Source of the DNA: Symsagittifera roscoffensis | Lineage: Eukaryota; Xenacoelomorpha; Acoela; Convolutidae | Length of the DNA stretch: 64,000 nucleotides | Reading direction: 5' to 3' | NCBI RefSeq assembly: GCF_963678635.1 | Contig: NC_087067.1 | Location: 10,277,716 to 10,341,715 of the forward strand | Program-made: the position numbers and the translations under genes | In this document: positions 1 through 8,819 of the stretch, in pieces | Position numbering within the stretch: the first letter of the stretch is position 1 | Layout: the number at the start of each line of letters is the position of its first letter | Notes under the pieces: generated by a model | The model's database searches: none | What the model was told of the DNA's origin: nothing | What the model saw: the letters and a program-made list of their open reading frames with translations, nothing else

Positions 1-67
1 CCGAAATTAGGCTAGCGATATGACCCTTCACCGTTAGCGTGAATTGTCAAATAAGAGGCTTAACTTC

Positions 68-440
68 AATCCGGAAGGGTCAAGGGAAGGACCACATATC
101 CTTCCTAGTTGATACAAACAGCATAATAGCATCGGAAAACGTATCCGGAGGGGTATAGTTTGGAAATCAAGGAAGTCCGAAAAGCTATTTTTACAAAACC
201 GGAGGGGTCCCAATCCGGAGGGGTCCAAATTTTTCCTAATTCGAAGGGGTCCCAATCCGGAGGGGTCTTGTTTTCGCAAAAACGGAGGGGTCCCAATCCG
301 GGGGGATCTTAAATTTGCTAACCCAGAGGGGTCCCAATCCGGAGGTGTCTCAATTTTGCCAATCCGGAGGGGTCTTATTTTTGCCAATCAGGAAGGGGTA
401 CTGTTTTTTGTCAACCCGGAGGGGTATTATTTTTGGTAAA
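68..440. repeat. Degenerate GC-rich short tandem array
   Basis: About a dozen degenerate copies of a core close to ATCCGGAGGGGTC occur at spacings of roughly 15-45 bases, separated by T-rich spacers such as TTTTTGCCAA. The same core occurs once in each copy of the element A tail (near 14074 and 20065), inside a stretch that looks like a long terminal repeat. The array may therefore be an expanded remnant of the 5' terminal repeat of element A. That link is inference; the repetition itself is plain. Confidence 0.75.
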
Positions 441-1191
441 GGACTTAGGTAAACAGAAGAAAAGATAATAGTGAGGGGTGTTAGGTTATTAGGAAACAGG
501 CTAGGAACAAGTGACTGCACTGGTAACTTGCCTTTCAAAAAAGACCAGACCAAAACAGATCAGGTCCAAACTCGGATATTCACGACACTAAGTCTAAATT
601 AAAAAAGAGTGTGTAACTCATTGGTGTGGATTGAAATCCAAAACGTTTTTGAGAAAAGTGACTGCCCTGAGCATTTTAGTAGGTCCAGCTCGGGCAATCC
701 GAAGGCAGATAGGTAACAGGAGACTCGTCGGTGGGTGCAATAGGTGCCCAGTTGAGAAAATTACTGCTTCAAGTTTTGTCTGTTTGGTGCAGCACCAAGC
801 AGGGAAAGCTTTTTCCTTATAAAACAATATCGACTATTGTACTGCGACAAACTAAAAGTACAATACACATACGTTTTTCATAGAAATATTCTTATTTTGT
901 TATTTCTGGTTTTAAAATAACAATTTGTGCTTGATTGGGCAGTGAATACACTATCTTTTAAATTGACTGATATCATCATACTGTGCTAGTTCTCAAATCT
1001 TACGACTAAAATTCGATTATGTGAATAAGTTGTATATACGCTGTATCGTGATAACATACAAGGATTCGTAGTCACTATTTAATAGAAACCTTAGGAACTT
1101 ATTGTGTTGTGTTATTATTATCAGTAGTCAGATCAAAAGGACAATAGCGATCGAATTGAGTGTATAGGTAGTAAGAACTGGTAAATTGAAT
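441..1191. other. Gene-free leader upstream of element A
   Basis: No convincing coding frame is present; short open frames occur on both strands without recognisable content. Position just upstream of gag suggests untranslated leader or a degraded 5' terminal repeat, but I could not match it to the 3' tail of element A by eye, and no primer-binding site was recognised. Confidence 0.4.
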
Positions 1192-2287
1192 ATGAGTCTA
1201 GACAAGTCAAGGATACCTAAACTAGGTGATAGCTCCAGGAAATTCATACCTGAGAATCAGAGAAGTGCAATGACGACCCTTTTGTGGAAAGGATCACACG
1301 GACCGACAAAGGACCCGGACCGACAAAGGGGAGACGGTTTCAGGCAGAATGGTTGAAACCAGAAGTCAAAAGTCCTCAGAAGAGCGTTAAGCTATGCTAG
1401 AAGTGGAGGTCCATCCGGACCAGACCATGAATGAGAACCAGGAAATACTTGGACCGGAGGGGAGAGACAGAAGGCTGGCGAGTGAATCTACTCCGGTAGA
1501 ATAAAGACAAGATTTTGCCACTTCCACCGGGACACTGGACCGAGAGGAGATGTCGGAACTGTCCGACATCTCTACTGAAATTGTGGCAACTAGAACATCT
1601 CCCACAGACAACACCATGATGGCAGGGGTGACGGAGAGACTGAGAAACAAACAACGTCCTCATCGTTCTCAGAAAGAATGAAGAACAGCTTTGGAAACAT
1701 ATTTCCATTCACCATGGGAGTGGGTACAGGAAATGAAGGTGAATCCCAGGAGGAAAAAGAGGACGATGATGAGCAAGTGGACTTTGGATCTCGAGTCAGC
1801 CTCAATAGTTCGACCCAGGAGAATGAGGCATACACCGACAGAGAAACTGGAACCATGGACAAATTTGGTGTGGTGAGAACAATGAGCAAATACACAAACA
1901 CATCAGGCCAGTCAGGAGGTTTTGTGACTATGACGAACTCGGAAATGCGAACTGGAGAGAATAGAAACACAGGGCTAAGCAACGCACCGGCGGATCCAGA
2001 GGTGGATAATGAAAAGTCGTCGAGGCAGAGAATCAAAGCCCGAATCTCGACCAGCACAAAGCTACCTGGGATCGACATGGTGACACCGCCACTAATGACG
2101 CCACTATTAGAAAACCGGGCATCATTAGAAGAAGCCTTGAACAACATAGTGGGCAGTATAGGAGAACAAAGTGAACAAATGTCCGTAAGAATGAGTGAAC
2201 TAGAAAGAGCAGTCCACGTTGAAAGAGAAAGTCTGCGGGAAGAAATAAACCGCAATAGACAAGAAGTTGGTAGAAGCGAAAACGCTT
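1192..2287 (+). pseudogene. gag N-terminal leader region, broken (element A)
   Basis: The first plausible start is the ATG here, opening a 54-codon frame that ends at a TGA at 1354-1356. Open pieces continue in another frame from 1394 (interrupted by TAA at 1502-1504) and then in the first frame from the ATG at 1678 to 2289. The final piece is charged and probably coiled-coil near its end, and runs into the main gag frame with a one-base shift around 2270-2287. Read together these pieces look like the N-terminal part of a long Gag that has lost its continuous frame. No catalytic motif is expected. Acidic composition and the position directly before the capsid region are the main support; similarity to other elements was not tested. 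Confidence 0.55.
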
Positions 2288-4135
2288 GAAGGAAAGAACA
2301 GACGAGCACATAGCGAAGCATTGTCGCGAATGACAAGAGAAGCGGAACAGAGAGATTTACGCTTAAGAGACGACATGGAGAAGTTGAGAACTCAACAAGA
2401 GCAGACTCTTTGGAATCTTGACACAAAGATAGATGCGATGATGGAGAGGCGAACTCAGGCTATCATGGATAGGTTGGACGGGTTACTAGGCAGCAAGAGT
2501 AGTCCAAAAGAAGGAGAACCGAACTCGGGAGGTCCCAGCAGGGAGCCGAGGGTGAACTTCAATGACCATCAAAGGAGGAGGACATATGGATCCACTAGAG
2601 GTAGGGGCAGTTCATCAGGCTATGCCACAAGGGATAATAGAACATGGGGCCCAAACAGTAGAACAAGTTCAGCAGGGAACAGACAGACCTCAAACGAACG
2701 ACCGACGCAAGGCACACATGCGACTCGGAGAGGTGATTCCGGTAACAGGAGACATGCGAGCCCAGGGAGGAGTCATGTGGGCCAAGGTGGAAACAGTCAC
2801 AGCGATTCGAATTGTGGGGATGCACCGAATACAGAGCCCTTAACAGGGGGCGATGATACCCAGGCAGGGCACTCAAGAGATGCTACGGCAATGGCCAAAG
2901 CCTTTGAACCCCTAGTCAGGTCTTTGGAGACATTACTGACGAGGTTATCCAGAACTAATGAACTCAGTGAAAAGTCTAGAAGAGTCTTTAAGAAACCAAG
3001 ATGCTATAAAGATAAATCTGACGGCTGCATTGACACCTGGATAGAGGTGATGAAACTGCATTTTGAGGAAGAAGACCTGTCAGAAAGGCAAGAGTGCAGT
3101 GCGCTCACCAGTAACTTGGAAGGGACAGCCCTAAACTGTGTGATGACCAAAAAGCAATATCAGCGGGATACTGCTGAGAATATCTTTGAAATCTTGTTAA
3201 ATCGTTTTGGCTCAGGGATGCAGGGACACCAAGCAATGATGCGCTTCGTGAAAAGGAGGCAACGAGAAGATGAGACGATAGACAAGTTTCTAGACGATTT
3301 GGAGATGCTTAGAAGGCGTAGCCAACCGGACGAGTCGAACAGGAGGATGAACCTGGCGGTAGCCTCAAAATTCATTGATGGTGTGAAGAATTATGAACTT
3401 CGTACGATGTTAGCAACACATTACACACCACTATCAACCAATGCGCCAACAGCAGAGGAGTTGAGACTCAACTCAAAAGAATATCTTTTACTGAAACCTC
3501 CATCGAGATCTGGATATTACAAGAACAATTATGGCAATTGTAACAACGGACCAGCAAACCAAGGGAACAACTGGTATAAACCGAGAGACGATATGGACAA
3601 GAGACGCTCTTGTGCAAATTGCAGTTCGACGGACCATCACGTGTCAGCATGCTCAACTTATAAACAGGGCATGAAAGCAAAAGGCTTTAGCCTCGAGGAC
3701 GAAGAAGCGTCAGAAGTCGATCATGAAGATTTCATGAGAGGAGTAATTGCAAAATTCGGCCCGAGGTGTTTCTTTTGCAACTTGGAAGGTCATTTTAAAT
3801 CGAATTGTCCGCAATTCTGGGATGCTGTAGCAGACATCAAGCATCCAAGGCATGAGGAAGCTTTATCGGGTGTGAAAGCCAGCAATGCTCGCCTATTGAG
3901 TGAAGCGGAGGCGCGCAGAAAAGAAAAGCCGCAAGAGCTGGCAACGAACAAAATGCAGGCGGTAACAGTGGAGACATGTGAACCGGAACCGGTGACTGCG
4001 GCGGACGACTTCAAGATTGATTATAGGGCAGCCGCGAGGGCTGCTCTAAATAGAGTGCAGCACGAACTGGTAACGAAAGAGATCGAGCAAAAAGTGAAGC
4101 TCGAATGGAAAATGAGAAACTACAGGAGAAGCTGA
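2267..4135 (+). CDS. gag: Gag polyprotein core with two CCHC zinc knuckles (element A)
   Basis: Gag forms the particle and binds element RNA in the cytoplasm. The frame is open for 622 codons. Residues about 1-90 are charged and helical; about 90-210 are rich in Arg, Ser, Gly and Asn and look disordered. Residues about 245-400 form a capsid-like helical region, including a conserved DGCIDTWIEVM segment that is also found in copy B. Two classical CX2CX4HX4C knuckles follow at about residues 449-462 (starting CANC) and 501-514 (starting CFFC). The frame has no ATG at its left end (TTG); it probably continues the upstream gag leader through a lost base. It is closely followed by protease sequence in a different frame, as usual for gag-pol. 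Confidence 0.8.
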   Translation: MVEAKTLEGKNRRAHSEALSRMTREAEQRDLRLRDDMEKLRTQQEQTLWNLDTKIDAMMERRTQAIMDRLDGLLGSKSSPKEGEPNSGGPSREPRVNFNDHQRRRTYGSTRGRGSSSGYATRDNRTWGPNSRTSSAGNRQTSNERPTQGTHATRRGDSGNRRHASPGRSHVGQGGNSHSDSNCGDAPNTEPLTGGDDTQAGHSRDATAMAKAFEPLVRSLETLLTRLSRTNELSEKSRRVFKKPRCYKDKSDGCIDTWIEVMKLHFEEEDLSERQECSALTSNLEGTALNCVMTKKQYQRDTAENIFEILLNRFGSGMQGHQAMMRFVKRRQREDETIDKFLDDLEMLRRRSQPDESNRRMNLAVASKFIDGVKNYELRTMLATHYTPLSTNAPTAEELRLNSKEYLLLKPPSRSGYYKNNYGNCNNGPANQGNNWYKPRDDMDKRRSCANCSSTDHHVSACSTYKQGMKAKGFSLEDEEASEVDHEDFMRGVIAKFGPRCFFCNLEGHFKSNCPQFWDAVADIKHPRHEEALSGVKASNARLLSEAEARRKEKPQELATNKMQAVTVETCEPEPVTAADDFKIDYRAAARAALNRVQHELVTKEIEQKVKLEWKMRNYRRS

Positions 4136-5340
4136 ATACCTTCGAGGCAACAGAAGTCGAAGAAACAAAGGCACCAAGTAGTTTGAGCATGAAACTGAAT
4201 GTGATCTCCGGGCAGAGGTTCAGTATGGTGCCACAAGGAAGCAAAATACAGTCAATAATATCTGTAGCGGGACACCAGGTAATCAAAAACCGTCAGAGTT
4301 CACTTTGATGCATTTGGATACATATGCAGATTATCTAAGGCAGGTGGAGCCACGCACTGAGTCGAGAGCGGTGCGAGCACTACTAACAACGGGTGGCCCT
4401 CGCACAAAGAAGCTTCATGGGCGCTACGTGGAAGTCTATGGACCGTATCAGGTGATGCTCAACGTAGATGGAATCAGTATCTACACTTGGACATATGTGA
4501 CAACAGACTGACCAGATAGGTCAGATCTATCTGGGTGAAGAAGAACTCAAAGTCAGCAGGATAGGCCATGAATCCATGATGGAGCAAGACGCAGTACACA
4601 TTGGATACGAAGCGGGTGTGACTGCACATCTGCTCGACACCAACGGATAAAAAATCTGAGTCACAGGGCTTCTGCACACTGGAGCGGTAGTGAGTGTGAT
4701 GCCGATAAAGACTTGGGAAAGAATGGGCTTCACGTGGGAAGATCTATTTCCGACGAATCTCAGACTGGCTGTAGCTAATTGAGGAGCAATATACGTAGCC
4801 GGAAGAACTCCAATAACGGTCCTCCACATGGAAGGACGGGATCTTTGGATGAGTTTCCTGGTGGTAGAGAATTTGGACGACGCCGACCAATTCATCTTGG
4901 GCAGAGATTTCGTCAGGAATTTTGACGTGATGATCGACTTGAACAACGGTCTAATAAGGATTAGGAACCCGGATCGGAAGTATGTTAAGAAACCAATTAA
5001 CAGAATAATAACAGACGAAAACAAGGTACCAATTTTTTTAGACAGAAAAGTAAAACTACAGCCGGGACAAGCAGTAGTAGCAATTTTTAGAATGAGAAAT
5101 TTGAATTCGTTAAATGATAGTAAACAGGTTTGTTTGGTACCGAATCCAAATAGTCAAAGCTCAGTGATTTTAGTTCGGAGCTTCTCGGTAACGCGAAACG
5201 GACTGTGTGTCAGTGTGTTATTGAACACACTGGACACCACGGTTTCAACCCAGCATGTAAAGAAGCTTGGTTACGCTTTGCCTTTGAGGACCGACTATGA
5301 GGAGACACAAAACTTGAAGAAATATAGTGTGAAAGACTGA
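4105..5340 (+). pseudogene. pro: Pol N-terminus with aspartic protease, broken (element A)
   Basis: Three frames are needed to follow this region: 4105-4308, 4305-4511 and, after a TAA near 4648, from about 4653 to a TGA at 5338-5340. The retropepsin active site is recognisable at LLxTGAVVSVMP, but the codon at 4675-4677 is CAC, giving HTG where the family requires DTG. Copy B has DTG at the matching place. The second conserved protease element (ILGRDF) follows near 4900, within a stretch open from the ATG at 4828. The substitution together with stops means no active protease. Downstream the same frame continues past the single TGA into the RT N-terminus. Confidence 0.75.
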
Positions 5341-5745
5341 CTTTATCATGCTAATAAAGATAAAATTTTAAAAAGGATTAATGAATTAAAATCTATCCAT
5401 AAATTGTTTTTAATGAAATCCGACACGGACGACGGCTTATCGAGCTGTTCGAATTTTCCGGAACGCCCCTCGTCATATGAACTAGAGTCTGACAAACCGG
5501 TTTTGCCAGAGATAGAACACTTAAAAGGGAAAATAGGCAAGGGAGATTTCGAGCTACTACGGGAGGTTTTAAATCGGAACGCGGATGTTTTTTCAAGACA
5601 TAGGGCGGATATCGGTTGCTGTACTTTTGTCGAACACGAAATTGAACTTGAGGAAGGCGCCGTTCCCCATAGGGAAGGCGCAAGACGAATGACGCCACAT
5701 AAATTGGAAGCGTGCCGAGCTGAAATAGAAATGTTGCTCGAATAC
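5341..5745 (+). pseudogene. Reverse transcriptase N-terminal fragment, truncated by deletion (element A)
   Basis: In frame with the protease segment after one TGA, this encodes the region that precedes the RT fingers in copy B. The two share DIGCC, VEHxIELEE and VPHREGARR, and the fragment stops shortly after the LLEY segment. Everything from there through RT motifs A-E, RNase H, integrase and the macro domain is absent. The next recognisable sequence is the SGNH module. The breakpoint lies within about 15 bases of 5745 and leaves a short out-of-frame end (stop at 5767-5769). Confidence 0.75.
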
Positions 5746-5750
5746 CACCA

Positions 5751-6470
5751 TTGGGGACATCACATCTGATACTGGGAGACAGCTTGGTCAGAGTGCTCTC
5801 AAACTTGAGGACCTCCTGGATCACCACAGTGATGGCTTTTGGAGGCGCGACGATAGCCCACTTATTTCGGATGGTGGAGTTGATGAATCCAGGGAGAATC
5901 CCTAATGTAACGATCCTAGTTGGGACAAATAACATCTCGAGAAGCTCGGATGAGGAAGAGTCACTATGGGAATCAATGATGGTGTGCTTGTTTACTACTC
6001 TCTGGCAGAAGTTCAACTGCGCGGTACTGACCGTTTGCACTGTGCCAATGAACACGAGGACATTGACTGCAACAGGGAGAAGGCACAACGAAGGAGTGAT
6101 CAGGTGGAACAACATCCTGAGGAATCTTGCAAGTCAGAATGCCGAAAGGATGATCCTTATGGATATCGAACACGAGCTGAGGGCTATGGATCAGGCCAGG
6201 CTGACCACTGACGGCATTCACTTTGATAGCATAGAAGGACAGACTTGGTTGAACAGAATCTTCCAAGAGCGATTGGATGAATTGGAAGTAGAACTTTTTG
6301 ACACGGGAGTGCTGAAGGAAGAGGGAGCATCAAACGAACCGACAATTACCACCTTTGTGCCTCCTAACCTGGAAATACGCTTGGGAGCGGTCCCAGCCGT
6401 GACCATCTATAAGCCGCAAAGCTCTAGCGAACCCGGGCACAGAACAGAATACGAGATCGATTGGGGGTAG
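5751..6470 (+). CDS. SGNH/GDSL-type hydrolase module of polyprotein 2 (element A)
   Basis: SGNH hydrolases are Ser-His esterases, lipases or acetylesterases. All four signature blocks are visible: GDSLVR with nucleophile Ser11 (codon 5781-5783), a glycine block MAFGGAT at residues 28-34, GTNN at 58-61, and DGIH with Asp154 and His157. Spacing (about 145 residues from Ser to His) suits a minimal SGNH fold. A C-terminal linker of about 70 residues follows. The frame begins with TTG next to the internal deletion, so the true start of the polyprotein lies upstream and is lost here; copy B shows it begins with a coiled coil. Substrate is unknown; no signal peptide is seen. Activity is plausible from the residues but untested. 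Confidence 0.7.
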   Translation: MGTSHLILGDSLVRVLSNLRTSWITTVMAFGGATIAHLFRMVELMNPGRIPNVTILVGTNNISRSSDEEESLWESMMVCLFTTLWQKFNCAVLTVCTVPMNTRTLTATGRRHNEGVIRWNNILRNLASQNAERMILMDIEHELRAMDQARLTTDGIHFDSIEGQTWLNRIFQERLDELEVELFDTGVLKEEGASNEPTITTFVPPNLEIRLGAVPAVTIYKPQSSSEPGHRTEYEIDWG

Positions 6471-7198
6471 CGCCCATGAGGAGGACCATTAATCCTAGAC
6501 GAAGACTAGGGCCTGTCAACTCGACAGTGGAAACGACCAGCACCTCTAGATCGGATACGAGATCTGAGACGACGAGCACCAGTCGAGAGGAGCGACGTCC
6601 AAACAGGAGCTCTCTAATGTGGTCGAGGCCAATACCTTCTCCATGGCACATATACAAGGATGACCTGATGAAACTGAACCTTCAGTCGGTGAGCTTCGCA
6701 GCGGACGCCATGAGGATGCTGAACGGAGCAAGGTTATCGGTCAGTGGATTGTACTCAATAACAGGAGTGGACTGGTTGATAGCGGCCGGCATAAACTTCA
6801 GCTCTACAACTGCCTTGAGGTTTGCCGACCTAGAGGGACTGCCCTCTAATAACACAATGGGCCCAGTGAATGCAAGGCCGTTACAAGACGTAAAATTGAA
6901 TCACGATGAAGGGAACCGAGAAGAGAGACCTGGAAGATTTCTGATAACGAGGGCGCCGATTGAACAACATGTGAAGATGTTCAGGCAGCTGAAGACACCC
7001 CCAGGTCATGTGAAAGAAAAATTATACCCGAAACAAGTGAATCAGGAAGGCGATGTCCAAAGATACGGCGGATTGAAAGCGATAAAGAAAGATGAGACCA
7101 TCTTTGCCGAGTATGACAAGGCAGAAATGAGGAAGGCCAAGATTATAATAGTAGCTTTGTACACACTTCCAAGTCTCTGTTTTGGCCGGACGTTATAA
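6461..7198 (+). CDS. Polyprotein 2 segment, unrecognised (element A)
   Basis: This continues the SGNH frame after a one-base shift near 6465. The first 50 residues are rich in Ser, Thr and Arg, with two short similar strings (TTSTSR), and look disordered. The remainder is mixed helical/strand with no motif I recognise. Near the end a hydrophobic strand (KIIIVALYTLPSL) precedes the next frame change, which looks like the beginning of another alpha/beta domain. The initiation codon is TTG; it is more likely an internal part of one long polyprotein than an independent gene. Confidence 0.5.
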   Translation: MGVAPMRRTINPRRRLGPVNSTVETTSTSRSDTRSETTSTSREERRPNRSSLMWSRPIPSPWHIYKDDLMKLNLQSVSFAADAMRMLNGARLSVSGLYSITGVDWLIAAGINFSSTTALRFADLEGLPSNNTMGPVNARPLQDVKLNHDEGNREERPGRFLITRAPIEQHVKMFRQLKTPPGHVKEKLYPKQVNQEGDVQRYGGLKAIKKDETIFAEYDKAEMRKAKIIIVALYTLPSLCFGRTL

Positions 7199-7506
7199 TG
7201 TTGGCAGCGGTCGATCTGGATCTAATGCAATCCGTGTCAATGGCGATTGGGGTACAAAGACAGGCAGAGATGAACCCAATCACGATTGTGTTTGCTGGCA
7301 TCAATGACCATTTACTTAGTAGGGGTTTTCTGAGCAGACTCAGAGAGCCTACGACAGCTGAAGCCGCTGTATGGCCAGCGATAAAAGATATACTCGCTTC
7401 AATGGGTGAAGTAGTGGATACCCTGAAAGAAGGTTCCTTCACCAAAATGACACCGAGAGCCGTGTTCGCGCTTTCTCCGGGGTTGGCACGTCTCCCGGAG
7501 GACTAA
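7198..7506 (+). CDS. Polyprotein 2 segment with GxND-like block (element A)
   Basis: This is a short open piece between two frame changes. It contains VFAGINDHL at about residues 30-38, which resembles the third block (GxND) of SGNH hydrolases. The preceding hydrophobic strand and the following region to 7700 have the right alternation for a second, degenerate SGNH-like fold. A GDS nucleophile block is not visible, so any such domain would be inactive. The frame ends at TAA (7504-7506) just before the next open frame, and single-base damage probably separates the two. Confidence 0.45.
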   Translation: MLAAVDLDLMQSVSMAIGVQRQAEMNPITIVFAGINDHLLSRGFLSRLREPTTAEAAVWPAIKDILASMGEVVDTLKEGSFTKMTPRAVFALSPGLARLPED

Positions 7507-7511
7507 AATTC

Positions 7512-8819
7512 GTGTATGCGATTGTGGCTTTGCTTTCAGAAGGGAAATTTGATGTAATCATATCGGCCCCAAATGGCGAGATAGAGATGGAGAATCTGAG
7601 ACCACTCAGGGCCGAGCTACCGGCGGTCTGGTCGGATATCTCAAAGGCAATGAGAGGATTCAAGGACCACTCACTACACATGCTAGTGTTGGACGAGGTG
7701 CTGGGGTTGAAACTGTCCAACTTCAGTCGACAGCTCAAGTTGAAGCCAGGAATAGATGACGACCATCGAGTAATTGTGGCGATGTCGAATAACGTATGGT
7801 TCCAAGGAATGGACATAAAAGAGGATGGAGAGAGAAGAAATAACTCCAAGGATACCATAGCTCACTTGGAGGCGATAGTTTTGAGAACCAAAATAGAAGC
7901 TAACCAGTGGCTACATCTAACTCCTCGAGTAGCGGCATTGGGTGATGATGCCTTTGAGCATGGCCCAATGGTGATCAGGAAGATCCATGCCTTCCTTGTA
8001 AAGGAGGTGAACCTGGCCGAAAATATCGAGGAGAAGGCAGCCGAGTTTGTAAACAGAGTGTGCCAAGTTACCCTGGAAACTTTCTGGACTGAGAAGGTGA
8101 AAGGAGAAGAAGGCTTTGAACGGACTGATAGCATGCTGGAAGGGCTGGAAGCCGGATGGACCGCGTCATTCTTGGCAAAAGTCTACCCAAAACTCTCTCG
8201 ATACTTGATAAAAGAATTTCTCCAAGCAGTAGTGGAAATATTAATCGTTGAACTACTAGCCTTGTTCGTGACGTTTGGAGCAGAAAACTTCGTGAAAGGA
8301 CCGGTAGTACTGCTCACCGAAGGAGTTCAGAACATGCGGTTAGATGGACTTCTAACATTGATTGCAATAACACATGGAAACTTGGGAGGACTGATGAACC
8401 TGACACGTTACCCGGAGCAGATGAGAGAGAATGTGAGGAAATTTGATGTGAAGAAAGCCACGGATTCGTGGAATAAGATAAGAGATCTGAGACCTACACT
8501 TATCCAGTACCTCCTGCATCACAATTGCTTCGGAACAGGAGAGGATGAGACGATTGAGAGGGAGGAAGACGTGAGACGACATGTCGGGGGCATGCCTCTG
8601 CTAACCGATCTAAGCTTAGCTATGAGGACCGATCCCTTAGCGCTGATCAGAGGAGCCACGGAGTTTGTGTCAGTGATCTATGGACCAGCAGTCACGTTTG
8701 CGTTCCCTGATGTTAAGGTGGAAGCGTACAGGAGATCGGTGCTGCACCTGAACCGCATATCAGCAGTGGACGGGAGTGTGCTGAACTGGTGTGCGAAGAT
8801 CTGTTGTTTGGAAAGATAG
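7512..8819 (+). CDS. Polyprotein 2 large central domain, unrecognised (element A)
   Basis: The frame is open for 435 codons. The N-terminal part carries LHMLVLDEVLGL and SRQLKLKPGIDDDHR, both of which recur in recognisable form in copy B near 35620-35705. The section from about residue 120 to 430 is strongly helical, with one long hydrophobic stretch (about residues 235-260) that could be a buried or membrane-associated helix. No enzyme motif is evident. The left end has no ATG. The right end runs into the next segment with a shift of one base near 8790, since the following frame continues naturally from the NWC segment. Confidence 0.55.
   Translation: MYAIVALLSEGKFDVIISAPNGEIEMENLRPLRAELPAVWSDISKAMRGFKDHSLHMLVLDEVLGLKLSNFSRQLKLKPGIDDDHRVIVAMSNNVWFQGMDIKEDGERRNNSKDTIAHLEAIVLRTKIEANQWLHLTPRVAALGDDAFEHGPMVIRKIHAFLVKEVNLAENIEEKAAEFVNRVCQVTLETFWTEKVKGEEGFERTDSMLEGLEAGWTASFLAKVYPKLSRYLIKEFLQAVVEILIVELLALFVTFGAENFVKGPVVLLTEGVQNMRLDGLLTLIAITHGNLGGLMNLTRYPEQMRENVRKFDVKKATDSWNKIRDLRPTLIQYLLHHNCFGTGEDETIEREEDVRRHVGGMPLLTDLSLAMRTDPLALIRGATEFVSVIYGPAVTFAFPDVKVEAYRRSVLHLNRISAVDGSVLNWCAKICCLER

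Noticed and set aside
631-827. Overlapping short frames on both strands near 620-830
   Set aside because: Mutually antisense, no motif, no context.
1590-2426. 278-codon open frame on the minus strand
   Set aside because: It lies antisense to gag, is dominated by Ser, Leu and Phe typical of reverse reading of a charged protein, and has no motif; an antisense shadow.
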